NCBI GenBank assembly: GCA_017503135.1
Contig: JAFVTQ010000004.1
Location: 372,001-436,000 of the forward strand
Source: Clostridia bacterium
GTDB lineage: Bacteria > Bacillota > Clostridia > Oscillospirales > Acutalibacteraceae
DNA: 64,000 bases
Direction of reading: 5' to 3'
Shown: positions 60,224 through 64,000 of the stretch, in pieces
Position numbering within the stretch: the first letter of the stretch is position 1
Layout of the letters: every line of letters starts with the position of its first letter
The notes under the pieces: model-generated
What the model was told of the DNA's origin: nothing
Databases searched by the model: none
What the model saw: the letters and a program-made list of their open reading frames with translations, nothing else
Program-made: the position numbers and the translations under genes

Positions 60224-62581
60224 ATGAATTTCAGAGAACAGTTTAACAATTCAATATTGTTATTTGACGGCGCAATGGGTACCGAGCTTCAAAAAAACGG
60301 ACTTCAAAAAGGCGAGTTGCCCGAAAACTTAAATATTCACTCTCCCGAAATTGTGGCAAGGGTGCATAAATCATATTTAGATGCAGGTTGCAACATAATC
60401 TCAACGAATACATTTGGTGCGAATTCACTTAAATTCGATAATGTGAATGAGATTATCACAAAAGCCGTTAAAATCGCAAAAAATACAATCAAACAAAGCG
60501 AAAAAGATGCTTTTGTTGCCCTTGATTTAGGACCGCTTGGCAAACTCTTAAAACCATACGGCGATTTAGAATTTGAAACCGCCTATGACCTTTATAAAGA
60601 ACAAGTTATAGCAGGCAAAAATGCAGGCGCAGATTTAATCCTTATTGAAACAATGGGGGATTTATACGAAATTAAATCTGCAGTTTTAGCAGCAAAAGAG
60701 AATTCAGATTTGCCCGTGCTTGTGTCAATGATATTTGATGAAAAGGGCATACTCTTAACAGGCGCAGACATTAAAACTGCAGTTATTACTCTTGAAGGAC
60801 TTGGCGTTGACGGAATTGGTATGAACTGTGGACTTGGTCCTGACCAGATGCTTACACTTCTCAAAGAAATGACAAAGTATTCAAGCACACCAATTTTTGT
60901 TCAACCAAATGCAGGACTCCCTGTAAGCATTAACGGTGTTACAACATATAACGTAACTCCCGAAGAATTCGCCCAAAAACAACTTGAAATCCTTAAAAAT
61001 GGCGCTTGTGCATTGGGTGGATGTTGTGGCACAACTCCCGACCATATCAAAGCAATGATTGACCTTTGCCAAAATGAGCAAATCGAGAAAATTAGTAAAA
61101 AGCATATTACTGCCGTAACATCATACTCAAAAACAGTAATCTTTGGGGATAAACCAATAATTATCGGCGAAAGAATCAACCCAACAGGCAAAAAGATGCT
61201 TAAAGAAGCACTTCGTAATAAGGATATGGATTATATCTATCGTGAGGGCGTAACCCAAGCAGATGCAGGTGCAGACATTCTTGATGTGAATGTGGGGCTC
61301 CCCGAAATTGACGAGCCAACTATGATGCAAAATGCAGTTTTAGGACTTCAAAGTATCTTGAATACTCCTTTGCAGATTGACACATCTGATGCAGTCGCAA
61401 TGGAAAAAGCACTTCGCATTTATAATGGCAAACCAATGGTGAATTCTGTTAACGGTAAAGAAAAGGTTATGGATGAAGTATTCCCACTTGTAAAAAAATA
61501 TGGTGGAGTGCTTGTGTGCTTAACCCTTGACGAAAACGGAATTCCCGAAACTGTTGACGGCAGAATGGACATTGCAAAACGCATTATCAAAAAAGCCGAA
61601 AGTTACAAAATTGCCAAAGAAAACCTTGTGTTTGACCCACTTTGTATGACTGTCAGCACAAATAAGGATAATGCAAAAATCACTTTGGAATGTATAGAGA
61701 AACTTACAAATGATTTAGGCGTAAAAACTGTTTTAGGTGTTTCAAATGTATCCTTTGGACTTCCTAACCGTGAGCTTTTAAATTCAGCATTCTTCACTCT
61801 TGCAATGCAAAAAGGACTCAGTGCAGGTATTATTAATCCAAAAAGTGATGCAATGATGAATGCATATTATTCATACTGTGCACTCAGCGGATTAGACGAA
61901 AATTTTGAACAGTATATCGCAAATGTTACTGACACAAAAGCAGAAATCAAAACAACTGATGTTGACCTTAAAACAGCAGTTGTCAAAGGACTCAAATCCC
62001 AAGCAAAAGAGCAGACAAAAATTGAACTTCAAACTAAAACACCAATCGAAATAATTGATGGTATTTTAGTTCCAGCATTAAATGAAGTCGGCAAGGGTTT
62101 TGAAGAAAATACAATATTCTTGCCGTCCCTCTTAATGAGTGCCGAAACTGCAGGCGCAAGTTTTGAAATCATTAAAGAATATATGGTGAGTAGTGGTGCA
62201 AAATCTGAAGAAAAGGGTAAAATACTCATAGCAACTGTTGAGGGCGATATTCACGATATCGGTAAAAATATTGTTAAAGTATTGCTCGAAAACTACGGAT
62301 TTTCAGTAATTGATATGGGTAAAGATATTACTCCCGAAGCCATTGTAGAAAGAGCAGAAAAAGAGAATATCAATTTAGTTGGTCTTTCTGCTTTGATGAC
62401 TACAACAGTGCCGTCAATGGAAAAAACAATAAGTCTTCTCAAAGAGAAAAATCCACAAATTGCCGTTATGGTAGGTGGTGCAGTGCTTACAGAGAATTAC
62501 GCAAAAACCATCGGCGCTGACTTTTATGGCAAAGATGCAATGGCGGCTGTGAGAATTGCTGAAAATTTCTTTGCAAAATAA
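60224..62581 (+). CDS. metH: Cobalamin-dependent methionine synthase, without activation domain
   Basis: A 785-residue MetH. The order is homocysteine methyltransferase (about 1-290, with zinc cysteines in MNCGLGP and GGCCGTTP), the pterin/methyl-tetrahydrofolate domain (about 315-560, GERINPTGKK), the cobalamin cap and binding domain (about 570-785) with the lower-ligand histidine in GDIHDIGKN. E. coli MetH is about 1,227 residues; the missing C-terminal activation domain is supplied by the preceding gene, 2 bp upstream. This split form is known in Clostridia and Thermotoga. Confidence 0.95.
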   Translation: MNFREQFNNSILLFDGAMGTELQKNGLQKGELPENLNIHSPEIVARVHKSYLDAGCNIISTNTFGANSLKFDNVNEIITKAVKIAKNTIKQSEKDAFVALDLGPLGKLLKPYGDLEFETAYDLYKEQVIAGKNAGADLILIETMGDLYEIKSAVLAAKENSDLPVLVSMIFDEKGILLTGADIKTAVITLEGLGVDGIGMNCGLGPDQMLTLLKEMTKYSSTPIFVQPNAGLPVSINGVTTYNVTPEEFAQKQLEILKNGACALGGCCGTTPDHIKAMIDLCQNEQIEKISKKHITAVTSYSKTVIFGDKPIIIGERINPTGKKMLKEALRNKDMDYIYREGVTQADAGADILDVNVGLPEIDEPTMMQNAVLGLQSILNTPLQIDTSDAVAMEKALRIYNGKPMVNSVNGKEKVMDEVFPLVKKYGGVLVCLTLDENGIPETVDGRMDIAKRIIKKAESYKIAKENLVFDPLCMTVSTNKDNAKITLECIEKLTNDLGVKTVLGVSNVSFGLPNRELLNSAFFTLAMQKGLSAGIINPKSDAMMNAYYSYCALSGLDENFEQYIANVTDTKAEIKTTDVDLKTAVVKGLKSQAKEQTKIELQTKTPIEIIDGILVPALNEVGKGFEENTIFLPSLLMSAETAGASFEIIKEYMVSSGAKSEEKGKILIATVEGDIHDIGKNIVKVLLENYGFSVIDMGKDITPEAIVERAEKENINLVGLSALMTTTVPSMEKTISLLKEKNPQIAVMVGGAVLTENYAKTIGADFYGKDAMAAVRIAENFFAK

Positions 62582-62604
62582 GTCAAATTATGGATATATT
62601 ATAA

Positions 62605-62633
62605 TTGACAAATTCATACTGCAGTAGTATGAT
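62605..62633 (+). promoter_or_regulatory. Promoter of iscS-iscU with palindrome
   Basis: TTGACA (62605-62610), 17 bp, TATGAT (62628-62633). A palindrome with perfect 6-bp arms (CATACT / AGTATG, 62615-62631) fills the spacer. The arm sequence GTAGTAT also occurs at the -10 of the Rrf2 gene (59165-59171), so the Rrf2 regulator may bind both. Confidence 0.68.
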
Positions 62634-62695
62634 ATATACGAATTCACACCAATTCACTATGAATTATAATTTTTACTTAGAAATGAGTTGTATTT

Positions 62696-63874
62696 ATGAA
62701 AGTTTATGCAGATAACGCTGCAACAACAAAAATATCAAAAAAAGCACTCGATGCAATGATGCCATGCTTTGAAATTACTTATGGCAACCCATCAAGTCTT
62801 CACAGTGTGGGACAAGACGCTTTCCACGCAGTGAGAGATGCTCGTAACACTATTGCCGAGTGCATTAACGCAGACGCTGATGATGTTTATTTTTCATCAG
62901 GTGGTAGCGAAAGCGACAACTGGGCAATAAAAGGCGCAGCTTACCTTATGGCTAAAAAAGGTAAAAAGCATATCATCAGTTCAAAGTTTGAACATCACGC
63001 AGTTTTACACACTTTGAATGTTCTCGAAAAAGAGGGTTTTGAAATCACTTTGCTTGATGTTTATGAAAACGGACTCGTAAAGGTTGAAGATGTTAAGAAT
63101 GCTATCAAAGATGATACTGCACTTGTAACAATTATGTATGCAAACAACGAAATTGGCACAGTTCAGCCAATCCGTGAAATCGGTGCAGTGTGTCGTGAAA
63201 AGAGTGTATTGTTCCACACAGACGCAGTTCAGGCTGTTGGACATGTTCCTGTTGATGTTAAAGCAGATAATATTGATATGATGTCATTCTCAGGTCATAA
63301 ATTCCACGGACCAAAGGGCGTGGGTGGTCTTTATTGCAAAAAGGGAATAAGACTTCCAAACCTTATTGAAGGTGGTGCACAAGAAAAAAATCGTCGTGCA
63401 GGCACAGAAAATGTTCCTGCAATTGTTGGTATGGCTGCAGCACTCAAAGATGCTTGCAATAATATGGAAGAAAACACAAAGAAACTTATTGCAATGCGTG
63501 AACAACTCATTGAGGGTATTCTCAAAATTGACTTGAGCCGAATCAATGGTGACCGTGAGCATAGATTACCGGGTAATGTAAGTGCTTGTTTCGAGGGTGT
63601 TGAAGGCGAATCACTTCTTCTTTATCTTGACTTGATGGGAATCAGCGCTTCATCAGGTTCAGCTTGCACATCCGGCTCACTTGACCCAAGCCACGTATTG
63701 CTTTCAATCGGACTTCCACACGAAGTTGCACATGGTTCACTTCGTTTAAGTCTTTGTGAAGACAACACACCAGAAGAAATGGAATACATTTTAGAAAAAT
63801 TACCCCCAATTATTGACCGTCTTCGTGATATGTCACCACTTTGGGAAAAAATACAGAAAGAGAGAACAAAATAA
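62696..63874 (+). CDS. iscS: Cysteine desulfurase
   Basis: A 392-residue pyridoxal-phosphate enzyme that moves sulfur from cysteine to a persulfide for iron-sulfur clusters and tRNA thiolation. The PLP lysine is K202 (SGHKFHG) and the catalytic cysteine C324 is in the mobile loop (SGSACTSG). The longer loop makes it IscS/NifS group I rather than SufS. It shares one base with the iscU ATG. It may be named nifS elsewhere. Confidence 0.94.
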   Translation: MKVYADNAATTKISKKALDAMMPCFEITYGNPSSLHSVGQDAFHAVRDARNTIAECINADADDVYFSSGGSESDNWAIKGAAYLMAKKGKKHIISSKFEHHAVLHTLNVLEKEGFEITLLDVYENGLVKVEDVKNAIKDDTALVTIMYANNEIGTVQPIREIGAVCREKSVLFHTDAVQAVGHVPVDVKADNIDMMSFSGHKFHGPKGVGGLYCKKGIRLPNLIEGGAQEKNRRAGTENVPAIVGMAAALKDACNNMEENTKKLIAMREQLIEGILKIDLSRINGDREHRLPGNVSACFEGVEGESLLLYLDLMGISASSGSACTSGSLDPSHVLLSIGLPHEVAHGSLRLSLCEDNTPEEMEYILEKLPPIIDRLRDMSPLWEKIQKERTK

Positions 63875-64000
63875 TGGAATATTCAGAAAAAGTAATGGAA
63901 CATTTTACAAATCCACATAACGTAGGCAAACTTGACGATGCTGACGGCGTGGGTGAAGTTGGCAACGCAAAATGTGGCGATATTATGAAAATGTATCTCA
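63874..64000 (+). CDS. iscU: Iron-sulfur scaffold protein IscU/NifU-like, 5' part
   Basis: The first 42 codons are present and the gene runs off the window. The product begins [18 protein letters not shown] and reaches the first cluster cysteine at residue 34 (AKCGD), followed by the usual MKMYL. It receives sulfur from the desulfurase encoded just upstream. Confidence 0.93.
   Translation, partial: MEYSEKVMEHFTNPHNVGKLDDADGVGEVGNAKCGDIMKMYL

Noticed and set aside
1-64000. CRISPR array, prophage, transposase or toxin-antitoxin pair
   Set aside because: No regularly spaced direct repeats, phage structural genes, DDE or serine recombinase, or paired small genes with toxin motifs were seen.

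Overview
The window is an AT-rich bacterial chromosome segment from a Gram-positive Clostridia-type Firmicute. A gut Oscillospirales/Ruminococcaceae relative is likely but this is an inference from gene content and gene order. The evidence is strong AGGAGG-like ribosome sites, sigma-A promoters (TTGACA-17-TATAAT), many rho-independent hairpins, HPr with both His15 and Ser46, AddAB instead of RecBCD, a dgt-dnaG-rpoD order, and lineage families such as DUF4830, DUF5711 and DUF512. Almost all genes lie on the + strand. The exceptions are mtaB and two serine tRNAs, so the window probably follows the leading strand. It is mostly core genome: I see no prophage, CRISPR array, transposase, secretion system or defence island.

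Layout. 0.1-6 kb: HPr, uvrC, a HAD phosphatase, rsmD, coaD, a coiled-coil protein, a DUF4830 membrane protein behind a ribosome-site-masking inverted repeat, and a pseudouridine synthase. 6.2-12.8 kb: a PucR/CdaR-type regulator, then a cell-wall unit (ftsE with a long acidic tail, ftsX, a coiled-coil M23 hydrolase, and a CtpA-like protein that has lost its Ser/Lys dyad), then an unknown protein. 12.8-18.4 kb: greA-lysS, an AIM24 protein, and nadE-gtrA with an orphan PTS EIIC. 18.4-20 kb: a MerR regulator fused to a three-helix membrane anchor and an outside domain, behind a palindrome in a 19-bp promoter spacer, bracketed by GC-rich inverted repeats. 20-27.6 kb: beta-mannosidase, a lipoprotein, mtaB, a D,D-carboxypeptidase, pgi and a small P-loop protein.

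27.7-44 kb: DUF177-rpmF, DUF512-der, then a run of tightly spaced or overlapping genes from ruvC to a ClpE-like unfoldase, covering Holliday-junction resolution (ruvCAB), glmM, a methyltransferase, an ECF transporter module (ecfA1-ecfA2-ecfT) with truA, a DUF5711 protein, cvpA and pgsA. 44-53 kb: tRNA-Ser(GCU) and tRNA-Ser(UGA) on the minus strand, GH27 alpha-galactosidase, addB-addA, rpmE, yigZ. 53.7-57.6 kb: dgt-dnaG-rpoD. 57.7-59 kb: a two-gene metal resistance unit, an ArsR/SmtB repressor carrying both alpha-3N and alpha-5 metal sites plus a CDF exporter with a His tail, behind two palindromes. 59.2-64 kb: an Rrf2 regulator, a methionine synthase split into an activation protein and a 785-residue catalytic protein, then iscS and the start of iscU.

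The most notable items are the CtpA pseudo-protease beside FtsEX and its M23 enzyme, the membrane-anchored MerR regulator with its likely autoregulatory operator, and two genes whose ribosome sites lie inside hairpins (4811 and 11990). I did not find a clearly new multi-gene system; these are variations within mostly familiar loci.
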